Origin: an uncultured Acetobacteraceae bacterium
GTDB lineage: Bacteria; Pseudomonadota; Alphaproteobacteria; Acetobacterales; Acetobacteraceae
Length of the DNA: 57,112 nucleotides
Reading direction: 5' to 3'
Assembly (NCBI GenBank): GCA_903918315.1
Contig: CAIXEA010000062.1
Span: 1 to 57,112 of the forward strand
The notes below the pieces were generated by a model, which searched no databases, was not told the DNA's origin, and saw only the letters and a list, made by a program, of their open reading frames with translations. A program made the position numbers and the translations under genes. Shown here piece after piece: positions 36,701 to 45,691 of the stretch (position 1 is the first letter of the stretch; every line of letters begins with the position of its first letter).

Positions 36701-38503
36701 TCACAACGCGAAGGCATCCTCCTCCAACGCCAACACCCCCGCCGCGCCCCGCATCACCGTGTGCGCCAGCCCGCCTGCCTGCGACAGCACATGATCCGCG
36801 TAGAACCGGGCGGTGCCGATCTTGGCGCGGTAGAAGGCGGGGTCTTCGTTGTCGCCGGAGGTGAGACGGTCCGCCGCCGCCACGGCCGCGCGGGCGGATT
36901 GCCAGCCACCGGCCACGACGCCGAACAGGTTCAGCAGCGGTACGGCACCGGCCAGAACCGTGCGCGGATCGGTCGCGTAGGTGTCCACGACCCAGGCCAC
37001 GGCCTGTTCCAGCAGCGCGATGGCGTCGCGTAAAGCCGAACCGATGACCGCGAAATCCGGACCATCCTGCGCCGCCAGCCGGGCCAGCACGGATTTCATC
37101 TCGGTGATCGCGGCGCGCGCCGCCTCTCCTTTGTCGCGGACGATCTTGCGCCCGATCAGGTCATTGGCCTGGATGCCGGTGGTGCCTTCGTAGATCGCAA
37201 GGATGCGGGCATCGCGCAGGAACTGGGCGGCCCCGGTTTCTTCGATAAAGCCCATACCGCCGTGGATTTGCACACCGGTGGAGGCGACATCGATCGCGGT
37301 TTCCGTGCTCCATCCCTTCACCACGGGGATCAACAGATCGACCATCGCCTGGTTGCGGGCCCGTTCAGCCGGATCGGGATGGCGTTGCGCGATATCGAGG
37401 GCGGCGGCCACGACATAGGCCAGCGCGCGCATCGCCTCGGTGCGGGACTTCATGCTCATGAGCATGCGGCGCACGTCGGGGTGCTTGATGATCGCCACCC
37501 GGCCGCCGCCGCGCACGCCGGTTTCGGTGCCCTGCACCCGGGTTCGGGCGTAGTCCAGGGCATGCTGAAAGGCGCGGTCGCTGATGGCAATGCCCTGCAA
37601 GCCGACATCGAAGCGGGCGCGGTTCATCATGATGAACATGTATTCCAGGCCGCGATTGGGCTCCCCCACCATTGTGCCAATGGCACCTTCGTTATCGCCA
37701 TAGACCATGACGGCGGTGGGGCTGCCATGAATGCCGAGCTTGTGCTCCAGCGAAATGCAATGGGCGTCGTTGCGCGCGCCCAGCGACCCGTCGGGGTTGA
37801 CCAGGAATTTCGGCACCACGAACAAGGAGATGCCGCGCACCCCCTCCGGCGCGTCGGGCAGGCGGGCGAGCACGAGGTGAACGATGTTCTCGGTCATGTC
37901 GTGATCGCCGTAGGTGATGTAGATCTTCTGACCATAGAGGCGGAAGTGATCGCCCTCCGGCACCGCGCGGGTGCGCACGGCGGCGAGATCCGATCCCGCC
38001 TGCGGCTCCGTCAGGTTCATGGTGCCGGTCCAGGATCCCTCGACCATTTTCGGCAGATACATGGCTTTCTGGGCGTCAGTGCCCACCAGATGCAGCGCCT
38101 CGATGGCGCCGGTGGTGAGCAGCGGGCAGAGCGAGAAGGCCATGTTGGCGGCATTCCACATTTCCTTCACCGCCGTGCCCAGCACCGCCGGCAGGCCCTG
38201 GCCGCCAAAGTCGGGATCGCAGCCCAGCGCATTCCAGCCGCCGGCCACGAACTGGGCGTAGGCATCGGCGAAGCCCGCCGGCGGATGCGCGCCGGCGGCA
38301 TCCAGGCGGGCGCCCTCTTTGTCCCCGGAATGGTTCAACGGCGCGAGCACATTGCCGGCGAATTTGGCGGCTTCGTCCAGGATCGCATCCACCAGGTCCG
38401 GGCTGGCGTGGTCGTACCCCGGAAGCGCGGTAATCCGCTCCATCCCGATGAGGTCATTGAGCACGAAGCGCATGTCGCGGACGGGGGCGGTGTAGTCGGT
38501 CAT
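36701..38503 (-). CDS. acyl-CoA dehydrogenase (long, DmdC-like)
   Basis: 600 residues, matching the long acyl-CoA dehydrogenases with a C-terminal extension (DmdC type, oxidising methylmercaptopropionyl-CoA, and relatives). Seen are MNLTEPQAGSDLAAVRT, YGQKIYITYGDHD, GVRGISLFVVPKF and IHGGMGFIEETGAAQFLRDA, with YEGTTGIQANDLIGRK. It is FAD-dependent and gives electrons to ETF. It is the last gene of a minus-strand unit whose first gene is an acyl-CoA ligase, so the pair activates and oxidises a short or odd carboxylic acid; DMSP-type use cannot be settled here. Confidence 0.9.
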   Translation of the reverse strand: MTDYTAPVRDMRFVLNDLIGMERITALPGYDHASPDLVDAILDEAAKFAGNVLAPLNHSGDKEGARLDAAGAHPPAGFADAYAQFVAGGWNALGCDPDFGGQGLPAVLGTAVKEMWNAANMAFSLCPLLTTGAIEALHLVGTDAQKAMYLPKMVEGSWTGTMNLTEPQAGSDLAAVRTRAVPEGDHFRLYGQKIYITYGDHDMTENIVHLVLARLPDAPEGVRGISLFVVPKFLVNPDGSLGARNDAHCISLEHKLGIHGSPTAVMVYGDNEGAIGTMVGEPNRGLEYMFIMMNRARFDVGLQGIAISDRAFQHALDYARTRVQGTETGVRGGGRVAIIKHPDVRRMLMSMKSRTEAMRALAYVVAAALDIAQRHPDPAERARNQAMVDLLIPVVKGWSTETAIDVASTGVQIHGGMGFIEETGAAQFLRDARILAIYEGTTGIQANDLIGRKIVRDKGEAARAAITEMKSVLARLAAQDGPDFAVIGSALRDAIALLEQAVAWVVDTYATDPRTVLAGAVPLLNLFGVVAGGWQSARAAVAAADRLTSGDNEDPAFYRAKIGTARFYADHVLSQAGGLAHTVMRGAAGVLALEEDAFAL

Positions 38504-38553
38504 GATAGGTCCTTGTTGACGTGCAGTGGCGGTGACGAACCAGCGGGCGAGGA

Positions 38554-39102
38554 TCAGGGGCGCTTCCAGGCGGCGAGCTTGTCTAAGAACTGGGTTATAT
38601 TGGCCCTGATGGAGCCTTCATTGGCCCGCTTCACGCGGACGAACCCGATGGGTGAATCCGAGAAAGTCGCCGTAAACGGCGCGGATATCGTTTCAAGCAG
38701 GATCGGTGCGCCCGCCGGATCGTAGACCTTGTAGTTCACATGCGACGTGACGGTCATATCCAGGCCGATGGCCGGTTGCGACAGCCCGAGCACATTGACG
38801 TCAGTCGGATATTGGCACCCGGTCTGACCCGCGATCAGGCCGGCATTGTCCATGGAGCCGGTCAGGGCCGCTTTGAAATCCTGGCTGTCCACCTTCGAAA
38901 CCCAGAGCGGGTTCGTCTCCTCCCCGCCCGTCACGGTGCGCAAGCACATGGCGTGCCGCAATGGCGGCGGATAGGTTGTCGCGGCTTGCGTCGCGGCCAC
39001 AACCATGAGCGTCGGTTCAGAGGGCGTCGCACAGGCGCTCAGCCCAAAGAGCAAGCCGAAAGCCAGGAATAGCTGAGGCTTGCGTGGGGGGGTGATTGTC
39101 AT
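38554..39102 (-). CDS. hypothetical lipoprotein B
   Basis: 182 residues from ATG 39102 (MTITPPRKPQLF) with AGGGAAG just upstream. A signal peptide ends in a lipobox (LSAC). The mature part has a few Cys (HAMCLRTV, GQTGCQYP) and no family I recognise; a C-terminal beta-rich segment (YKVYDPAGAPILLETISAPF) looks like a transthyretin-like or sandwich fold, which is a guess. It overlaps lipoprotein A by ATGA and lies 50 bases before the acyl-CoA dehydrogenase. Confidence 0.75.
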   Translation of the reverse strand: MTITPPRKPQLFLAFGLLFGLSACATPSEPTLMVVAATQAATTYPPPLRHAMCLRTVTGGEETNPLWVSKVDSQDFKAALTGSMDNAGLIAGQTGCQYPTDVNVLGLSQPAIGLDMTVTSHVNYKVYDPAGAPILLETISAPFTATFSDSPIGFVRVKRANEGSIRANITQFLDKLAAWKRP

Positions 39103-39452
39103 GCTTCCCTGCATCCTTTCGTCTTTGCCAGTAAATCCAGCCTTTCATTCCGATCCATGAGAGACCGCGCCCTGATCTGTTCGTCGTTGGACAGGTCCAT
39201 CATCGCCGTCCCCAGAAGCCCGCCAATGACCACGCCCTTCACGACATTGCCGGTCGCGACATCCTTGTCCCTGCTGAGCAGGTCATCCACGGCCTGCTGA
39301 TTGGCCTGCTTTTGCCGGATCAATTCACCGCAGCTCAATTGCTCATCGCCCGGCTGCGCCATGGCGATGGGTGTCACGGGACGGGCCGCGCAGGCCACAA
39401 GGCCGAGAAGCCCCGCCAACAGCGCCACAAGTCTGGTCCCCGCCACGGTCAC
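39099..39452 (-). CDS. hypothetical lipoprotein A with glycine-rich helix
   Basis: 117 residues from GTG 39452, with GGGGAG 8 bases upstream. Lipobox LVAC at about residue 21. The mature part has a helical, Gln-rich stretch (LIRQKQANQQAVDDLLS) and a glycine-rich hydrophobic helix (VVKGVVIGGLLGTAMM). Function unknown. It lies 39 bases after the acyl-CoA ligase and overlaps lipoprotein B by ATGA, so the two lipoproteins are probably made together. Confidence 0.75.
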   Translation of the reverse strand: MTVAGTRLVALLAGLLGLVACAARPVTPIAMAQPGDEQLSCGELIRQKQANQQAVDDLLSRDKDVATGNVVKGVVIGGLLGTAMMDLSNDEQIRARSLMDRNERLDLLAKTKGCREA

Positions 39453-39491
39453 TGCCTATCTCCCCCTGGGTCTGCCTCCCCGTGTCCCCTG

Positions 39492-41132
39492 TTACCCAAT
39501 CGCGCTGGCGGATTTCGCGCGTTCCCGCAAGGCGAATTTCTGGATTTTGCCGGTGGAGGTCTTCGGCAATTCCCCGAACACATAGGCGCGCGGCACCTTG
39601 AACCCCGCCAGATGCTGGCGGCAGAAGACGCGCAAATCCTCGGCCGACACCGATGCCCCGACTTTCAGCTCCACGAAGGCGCAGGGCGTTTCGCCCCATT
39701 TCTCGTCGGGCTGCGCGACCACCGCGGCGCTCAGCACGGCGGGATGGCGGTACAGCGCCTCCTCCACCTCAATGGATGAAATATTCTCGCCGCCGGAGAT
39801 GATGATGTCCTTCGACCGATCGCGGATCTTCGCATAGCCATCCGGCTGCATCACCGCGAGGTCGCCGCTGTGGAACCAGCCGCCCTCGAACGCTTTCGCG
39901 GTGGCGGTGGGGTTGGACAGATACCCCTTCATGGTGATGTTGCCGCGCAGCATGATCTCCCCCATCGTTTCCCCATCCCAGGGCACGGGGCGCATGGTTT
40001 CGGGGTCGAGGACCGTCATCGCCTCTTGCAGCGGGGTCCGCACGCCCTGGCGGCCGTTGCGTTCGGCGCGCTGGTCGATGGGCAGACTCTCCCAGTGCGG
40101 TTGCTTGGCGCAGACGGAGACGGGGCCGTAGACCTCGGTCAGGCCATAGACATGCGTCAGGTCGATACCGCATTGCTCGGCGCCCTCGATGATCGAGGCC
40201 GGGGGCGCGGCGCCGGCGACCTGACCGGCGATGCGGTGGCCGATGCCCTGGCGCAAGGCTGGATCGCAGTTGATCAACAGCGAATAGACGATGGGCGCGC
40301 CGCACATATGGGTCACGCCCTCGTCGCGGATGGCATCCCAGGCGGCTTTCGCCTCCACCCGGCGCAGGCAGACATTGACCCCGGCGCGTTCGGCGATGGT
40401 CCAGGGGAAGGTCCAGCCGTTGCAGTGGAACATCGGCAGTGTCCAGAGATACACCGGATGGTGCGGCATGCCCCAGTTCAGGATGTTGCTGACCGCGTTC
40501 AGATGCGCGCCGCGATGGTGATACACGACCCCCTTGGGATCGCCGGTGGTGCCGGAGGTGTAGTTCAGCGCGATCGCATCCCATTCGTCCCCCGGGTTCT
40601 GCCAGGCGTAATCCGGGTCGCCTTCGGCCAGGAGGGCTTCGTAGGTTGCCTCCCCCACCAGATCGCCATGCGGCCAGGCGGGGTCGTCGATGTCGATGAC
40701 GATGGGTTTCTCGTCCAGCAGCGCCAGCGCCGGGCCGACGACGGACGAAAACTCCCGATCGGTGATCAGCACCCGTGCGCCACCGTGCTTGAGCATGAAG
40801 GCGATCGTCTCGGGGTCCAGACGGGTATTGAGCGTGTTCAGCACCGCGCCGCACATGGGGATGCCGAAATGCGCCTCGACCATCGGCGGGGTGTTGGGGG
40901 CCATGACCGCGACCGTGTCGTTCTTGCCGATGCCGCGGCGGGCGAGGGCGGAGGCGAGGCGGCGGCAGCGGGCATAGGTTTCCGCCCAGGTGTAGCGCTC
41001 GGCCCCATGCACGACGGAGGGCTTGTTGGGATAGATGTAGGCGGCCCGCTCGATGAAGGTCAGCGGCGTCAGCGGGCTATGATTGGCCTGATTCTTGTCG
41101 AGGCCAGTCGCGTAGGCGGGGTTGCCGACCAT
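39492..41132 (-). CDS. AMP-forming acyl-CoA ligase (DmdB-like)
   Basis: 546 residues of the ANL superfamily. The AMP-binding motif is NYTSGTTGDPKGVVYHH; later LTEVYGPVSVC, the hinge SGDLAVMQPDGYAKIRDRSKD and the catalytic Lys near the end (PKTSTGKIQKF). The length and N-terminus (NHSPLTPLTFIERAAYIYP) match the fatty-acyl/DmdB group that charges short acids such as methylmercaptopropionate. GGAGG lies 5 bases before ATG 41132. It is the first gene of a four-gene unit with two lipoproteins and an acyl-CoA dehydrogenase. Confidence 0.9.
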   Translation of the reverse strand: MVGNPAYATGLDKNQANHSPLTPLTFIERAAYIYPNKPSVVHGAERYTWAETYARCRRLASALARRGIGKNDTVAVMAPNTPPMVEAHFGIPMCGAVLNTLNTRLDPETIAFMLKHGGARVLITDREFSSVVGPALALLDEKPIVIDIDDPAWPHGDLVGEATYEALLAEGDPDYAWQNPGDEWDAIALNYTSGTTGDPKGVVYHHRGAHLNAVSNILNWGMPHHPVYLWTLPMFHCNGWTFPWTIAERAGVNVCLRRVEAKAAWDAIRDEGVTHMCGAPIVYSLLINCDPALRQGIGHRIAGQVAGAAPPASIIEGAEQCGIDLTHVYGLTEVYGPVSVCAKQPHWESLPIDQRAERNGRQGVRTPLQEAMTVLDPETMRPVPWDGETMGEIMLRGNITMKGYLSNPTATAKAFEGGWFHSGDLAVMQPDGYAKIRDRSKDIIISGGENISSIEVEEALYRHPAVLSAAVVAQPDEKWGETPCAFVELKVGASVSAEDLRVFCRQHLAGFKVPRAYVFGELPKTSTGKIQKFALRERAKSASAIG

Positions 41133-41316
41133 TCATTCCTCCGAGGGCTTGGATTGAGGGCGGTTGTACACGCTGGTTGCGGGGGATGCGACAGGGTTGA
41201 TCATGCGGGGCGTTCTCACGGCGCATGGGGTGGCCATCCAGGACGCGGACGGCCGCCTGATTGACCAATAGGACGCGCGCCCCGATGCTGGCCCGACGCA
41301 TCCAGGGAGCATGAGC

Positions 41317-41688
41317 ATGTCCACCCACCTCCATGACATTGAGCAGGCGCTGCAGACCTATTTCGACGGGCTGTATGAGGGCGATACCACCAAGCTCGCC
41401 GCCGTGTTCCACCCCGAATCGCACCTTTTCAGCGTCACCGACGGCAAGCTCGATGATCTTCCCCGGGCGGCATGGTTCGATCTGGTGAAAAGCCGGCCTT
41501 CGGCGGTCAGCCGGGATCTGCCGCGGCGGGACTGGGTGGTGTCGATCGACCGCTCGGGTCCAAACACTGCCTTCGCCAAGGTGCATTGCCAGATCCCACC
41601 GCGGTATTTCACGGATTATCTGACGTTCGTGCGGCTCGCGGGCGGGTGGCGGATTATCTCCAAGACCTTCCATACGGAGACACGATGA
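41317..41688 (+). CDS. NTF2-like (lumazine-binding/SnoaL-type) protein
   Basis: 123 residues from ATG 41317 (MSTHLHDIEQALQTYFDG); ATG 41311 is also possible. The cone-shaped NTF2 fold is suggested by YFDGLYEGDTTKLAAVFHPE, then VTDGKLDDLPRAAWFDLV, and the final GGWRIISKTFHT. Members bind or turn over small molecules. It stands alone on the plus strand, divergent from the acyl-CoA ligase across 178 bp. Confidence 0.8.
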   Translation: MSTHLHDIEQALQTYFDGLYEGDTTKLAAVFHPESHLFSVTDGKLDDLPRAAWFDLVKSRPSAVSRDLPRRDWVVSIDRSGPNTAFAKVHCQIPPRYFTDYLTFVRLAGGWRIISKTFHTETR

Positions 41689-41924
41689 GGTGGGCCTGGC
41701 CGGCGGGTGGTTCGCCGGCCGTCCCTGCTTCACGGTCAGGCGCGATGCCGGACCGACACGCCTCTGTCTGAGTGCAAGGCACAAACGACTGTAATCCCTA
41801 CCAAACAAAAATAGTCAATATATTGCGTCAAATTAAGACACGTTCTGTTACAATCTTTATATTTCCCTGTTTGACTTGTCATCACGTGAGGATTAATCCC
41901 GCTTTCATCAAGAAAAAACCCGGG

Positions 41925-42812
41925 ATGACCATGTCTAATCTTCGACCGCGCTTGGCCGCACTGGTCCTGGCACACGTATTATTGTGTGCCACCAGGCCGG
42001 CCAGCGCACAGACCTTCACGAACACCTCCGTCAACCCGATCGACGGCCTGAGCGATATCGCGACGGTCACCTTCACGGAGGTGACGGGGGCCCTGGTCGG
42101 ATCCTCCCTCGTCGCTGGCTCCTCCCTCTACCTCCAGGCCGTGGTCACCAACACATCGGCCAGAGCGGGATATGAGACGGCCAATACGCTGGGCGGTGTT
42201 TTCTTCTCGATCGCCGGGCACACGGCCAATGATCTGGTCCCCGAACGCGCGGTCACAACAGGGCCTATTTTCGACGCGAGCCAATGTGACGGCACGTCCG
42301 GGGCGCTGTGCAGCTCCTCCGCCGTCGATGTCGGGAAATATTGGGGCTACACCTATGCATCCTCTGGCACCTTCACGGGTTCGGCCAATGGAACCACCTG
42401 CCCATCGGCCTCCACGATGACGGGCCATTACGGCGTGACCGTGGCCGGGTATGCCTGCGTCACCAACCCGGCCGGGGGCCAGTCAACCCAGTTCGGGGCC
42501 GCCCCGCCCAGTCTGGTCAAGACCGTCGCCGCCCCGCAGTTTAGCCTGGTCGGACCAGCGATGGCCGATGCGGCAAGCGCCAGCGCGGTGGCCGCGGACC
42601 CGCTGATCAACACGTCGATGATCCTGTATTTCGGCTTGCCCTCAGGGATCGGGCCACTGACCGTGAACTCCGTGACATTCGCCTATGGCGCCGCGCCGGC
42701 AATCGCCACTGGCGGGCTGTTTCGTAGCGCGTCCGAGCCCGCCGGTCTGACCATTCTGGGCGTCGGCCTGGCCGTGGTCACCGGCGCCCGCTACCGGCGG
42801 CGCGCGAAGTAA
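41925..42812 (+). CDS. PEP-CTERM-like secreted protein
   Basis: 295 residues from ATG 41925 (MTMSNLRPRLAALVLA). Signal peptide ends ASAQT. The mature part is Ser/Thr/Gly-rich. The C-terminus (SEPAGLTILGVGLAVVTGARYRRRAK) has the tripartite PEP-CTERM form: a SEPA motif, a membrane helix and an Arg tail, the signal for exosortase processing. No exosortase is in this window. The 236 bp upstream are markedly more AT-rich than the neighbours, with a CAATATATTG palindrome at 41816-41825. The longer frame from 41772 reads through this leader and lacks a start signal. Confidence 0.7.
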   Translation: MTMSNLRPRLAALVLAHVLLCATRPASAQTFTNTSVNPIDGLSDIATVTFTEVTGALVGSSLVAGSSLYLQAVVTNTSARAGYETANTLGGVFFSIAGHTANDLVPERAVTTGPIFDASQCDGTSGALCSSSAVDVGKYWGYTYASSGTFTGSANGTTCPSASTMTGHYGVTVAGYACVTNPAGGQSTQFGAAPPSLVKTVAAPQFSLVGPAMADAASASAVAADPLINTSMILYFGLPSGIGPLTVNSVTFAYGAAPAIATGGLFRSASEPAGLTILGVGLAVVTGARYRRRAK

Positions 42813-42854
42813 TCCGAGTCCAATCGAACCATGGCGCAGCATCAGCGGATTCCC

Positions 42855-43811
42855 ATGAAACACCCGACGCGGCCATGGCGCATGGGCCGTCTGCTCACAC
42901 TGGGTTGCCTCGTGGTGCACGCCAGCTCCGCCTTCGCACAAATACCGGCCCCCGGTTCGGCCGCGGCGGCGATGGATCTCAGCCGCGTGCCTTTCGATAC
43001 GACCACCCGCGTGTTCGCGATCGGCCCGGCGCTGGAAAAGAACGCCCATTTCCTCCTGCGTGAGGTCGATGGACGCCCCATCACATTGGGCGAACTGGGC
43101 GACGAGATCGCGGCCCTTCCCTCGCATATGCGGGGCCAGCCGTTTGATGTCCTCTACCCCTCCATGATCGCGTTCATGACCCGCAAGCAGGCCATGGTCA
43201 TCCAGGCGCTCAGCGATGGGCTGGATCAGGACCCCGTGGTCAAGCGCCGCATGGCCACGGCGGCCAATACCGTTCTGGTGAACGAGTGGCTGCACCGGCG
43301 TGCCGCCGCCATCGTCCAGGAAACCGACATCCTCGCCCGCTACGATCGCGACATCGCCGGGAAGCCGGGCCCGGACGAAGTGCGGCTGTCCCTGATCGCC
43401 GTCGCGACAGAGGCAGATGCCGAGGCCCTGCTGACGGAATTGAATCACGGTGCCGATTTCGCCGATGTCGCGCGCCGCGTGAGCCGGGATACGACCGCCG
43501 TCCGAGGCGGCGATCTCGGATTTGTTCCCCGCGCCTATCTGACCCCGGAGATCGGGGCCGCGGCCTTTGCCCTGAAACCGGGCGAACGCAGCGCATCACC
43601 GATCAAAAGCAACAAACAGTGGTACATCATCAAAGTCGTGGATCGCCGCGCCGGCCCGGCCCCCAGCTTCGCCGCCGCGCACGACTATATCGCCGACACC
43701 CTGCAGCAGGAACAGGTGGCCGCGCTGGCCAAGGCCGCGATGACGGCTGTTAAAGTCCGGGAATACGCCCTCACGGGTCACGAAACCGATGAGTCGGTCG
43801 CCCAAAAATAG
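42855..43811 (+). CDS. parvulin-type peptidyl-prolyl isomerase
   Basis: 318 residues from ATG 42855 (MKHPTRPWRMGRLLTLG), signal peptide ending AFAQI; ATG 42831 is an alternative. A SurA-like N-terminal helical part (about 50-160) is followed by a PpiC rotamase domain (VRLSLIAVATEADAEALLTE, FADVARRVSRD, GGDLGFVPRAYL, KSNKQWYIIKVVDRR). It assists folding of exported proteins in the periplasm. It begins 42 bases after the PEP-CTERM-like gene and may serve that protein. Confidence 0.85.
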   Translation: MKHPTRPWRMGRLLTLGCLVVHASSAFAQIPAPGSAAAAMDLSRVPFDTTTRVFAIGPALEKNAHFLLREVDGRPITLGELGDEIAALPSHMRGQPFDVLYPSMIAFMTRKQAMVIQALSDGLDQDPVVKRRMATAANTVLVNEWLHRRAAAIVQETDILARYDRDIAGKPGPDEVRLSLIAVATEADAEALLTELNHGADFADVARRVSRDTTAVRGGDLGFVPRAYLTPEIGAAAFALKPGERSASPIKSNKQWYIIKVVDRRAGPAPSFAAAHDYIADTLQQEQVAALAKAAMTAVKVREYALTGHETDESVAQK

Positions 43812-43819
43812 GGGCGAGC

Positions 43820-43837
43820 ACCCCGCTTAACCGGGGT
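43820..43837. terminator. hairpin between parvulin and TRAP genes
   Basis: ACCCCG (43820-43825), a 6-base loop, CGGGGT (43832-43837). It sits in the 37-bp gap between convergent stop codons and could end both transcripts. Confidence 0.5.
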
Positions 43838-43848
43838 CCTGTTGCTTG

Positions 43849-45129
43849 TTAATGCCCGTAGACCAGCCCCGGCAGCCACATCGTCAAGGCCGGCACATAG
43901 GTGATGATCCCCAGCACCACCAGCAGCAGGATCAGGAACGGTAGGATCCCGCGGATCACCTCCCCCACCGGCGCGTCGGAGATCGTCGACAGCACATACA
44001 GGTTCAGCCCCACCGGCGGGTGGATCAGCGCGATTTCCATGTTGTGGGTGAAGATGATCGAGAAATGCACGGGATCGACACCCAGCGGCACCAGGGCCGG
44101 CGCCAGGATGGGCATGACCAGCAGCAGCGCCGCCACGACCTCCAGAAAGCAGCCGAGGACCAGCAGCAGCACGTTCATCGCCAGCAGGAATTCCCAGGTG
44201 GCGAAATGGTGGCCGAGCGTCCAGGTCACCAGCTTGGCCGGCACGCCGGATTCCGTCATCCAATGCCCGAACGCCAAGGCGGTCGCGACGATCAGCATGA
44301 TGGTGCCGGCGCTGCGGAGCGCGTCGGCGATCACCGACAGGGTCTGCGACAGCGGGAAGCCGCGGTAGAACACCAGGCTCACCAGCAGGGCGACCACAGC
44401 GGCGATGGCAGCGGCCTCCGTCACCGTCACGATGCCCCCATAAATGCCCACCAGCACCACGATCGGCACCAGCAGCGCCGGAAAGGCGCGCACGGTGATG
44501 CGGATGCGCTCCCCCATCGGCAAGGACGGCTCCATGGGGAAGTTGTTGCGCCGCGCGTACCACCAGACCCAGGCGAAGAAGGCCCCCGCCTGCAGCAGGC
44601 CCGGCATGATGCCCGCCAGGAACAGGCGCGGCACGGATTGCTCGGTCACGATGCCATACAGGATCAGCGCCAACGAGGGCGGGATGACGATGCCGATGGT
44701 GCCAGACGCACCGATGACGCCAAGGGCGAAGCCGCGCGGATAGCCCTTTTCCAGCATCGCCGGCAGCAGGATGGTACCCATCGCCAGCGCGGTCGCCACC
44801 GAGGATCCGCAAATCGCCGCGAACAGCGTGCAGGCCACCACCGTCACCAGCCCCAGAGAGCCGCGAATGCCCCCGAGCCAGGCGGCGGAGACATCCACCA
44901 GCGCCTTGGCCACCCCGCCCTGGCGCATGAACGCCGCCGCCATCACGAACAGCGGCAGCGACATCAGCGTGGAGGAGTTCAGGTGATCGATGATCACCTG
45001 CGCCACCCCGATCAGCGGCTGCCCGGACACGACGTACAGCGTCGCGGCGCAGGCACCCAACACCAGGAAGATCGGCATTCCCGCGGCCAGCAGGCCGAAG
45101 AACATCACCAGAAAAAGAATTCCGCCCAT
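43849..45129 (-). CDS. dctM: TRAP transporter large permease (DctM)
   Basis: 426 residues with about twelve membrane helices. Typical blocks: LSSTLMSLPLFVMAAAFMRQG-like region near residue 50, CGSSVATALAMGTILLPAM, GASGTIGIVIPPSLALILYG, and PVGLNLYVLSTIS. It forms the ion-driven channel of a tripartite ATP-independent periplasmic transporter. It starts 7 bases after dctQ. Substrate not known; a mono- or dicarboxylate is usual. Confidence 0.93.
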   Translation of the reverse strand: MGGILFLVMFFGLLAAGMPIFLVLGACAATLYVVSGQPLIGVAQVIIDHLNSSTLMSLPLFVMAAAFMRQGGVAKALVDVSAAWLGGIRGSLGLVTVVACTLFAAICGSSVATALAMGTILLPAMLEKGYPRGFALGVIGASGTIGIVIPPSLALILYGIVTEQSVPRLFLAGIMPGLLQAGAFFAWVWWYARRNNFPMEPSLPMGERIRITVRAFPALLVPIVVLVGIYGGIVTVTEAAAIAAVVALLVSLVFYRGFPLSQTLSVIADALRSAGTIMLIVATALAFGHWMTESGVPAKLVTWTLGHHFATWEFLLAMNVLLLVLGCFLEVVAALLLVMPILAPALVPLGVDPVHFSIIFTHNMEIALIHPPVGLNLYVLSTISDAPVGEVIRGILPFLILLLVVLGIITYVPALTMWLPGLVYGH

Positions 45130-45136
45130 GATTGGC

Positions 45137-45691
45137 TCAGTGCTGGCTGGTGGGGGCGAGGTTGGGCGTCAGCTCGTGGTCCGGGATATGCCCCAAAGCC
45201 ATCGTCGCCGGGTCGAAGCGGAACACGTACCGGTAGAACCGCACGACATAGCGCACCGACATCAGCAGCCCGCCCGCCGGCAAGGCGCTGTAGTAAATCC
45301 ACATCGGAAATTCGAGGCCGGTCGAGCTCGTCTCATCCAGCATCAGCGATGTCCGCACGATCTCAATCCCGTACCACAGCATGCCGCCGCAGAAGGCCAG
45401 AGCGACGATGCAGTTGAACGCTTCCAGCCAGCGCTGCACGCCCACGGGCATGATGCGCAGCACCAGATCAGGCCGCACATGGCCGTCGGTCCGCACCAGC
45501 TGGCCGGAGATGATCATCACGCCCCAGACGACGAGATAGACGATCACCTCCTCGGCCCAGGCGATGGCGTGCTGGGGGAAGAAATAGCGCCCCAGGACCT
45601 GCACCAGACCAACGATCATCGCCAGCAGGCCCAGCAGGCCCACCAGCATGCGCTCGAACTTATCCCAGAGCGTGTGCTTCGGCTGGATCAC
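45137..45691 (-). CDS. dctQ: TRAP transporter small permease (DctQ)
   Basis: 184 residues with four membrane helices, and the usual WAEEVIVYLVVWGVMIISGQ and DGHVRPDLV stretch. It pairs with the large permease. The start is GTG 45691, overlapping the dctP stop as GTGA, so the three subunits are co-translated. Confidence 0.9.
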   Translation of the reverse strand: MIQPKHTLWDKFERMLVGLLGLLAMIVGLVQVLGRYFFPQHAIAWAEEVIVYLVVWGVMIISGQLVRTDGHVRPDLVLRIMPVGVQRWLEAFNCIVALAFCGGMLWYGIEIVRTSLMLDETSSTGLEFPMWIYYSALPAGGLLMSVRYVVRFYRYVFRFDPATMALGHIPDHELTPNLAPTSQH

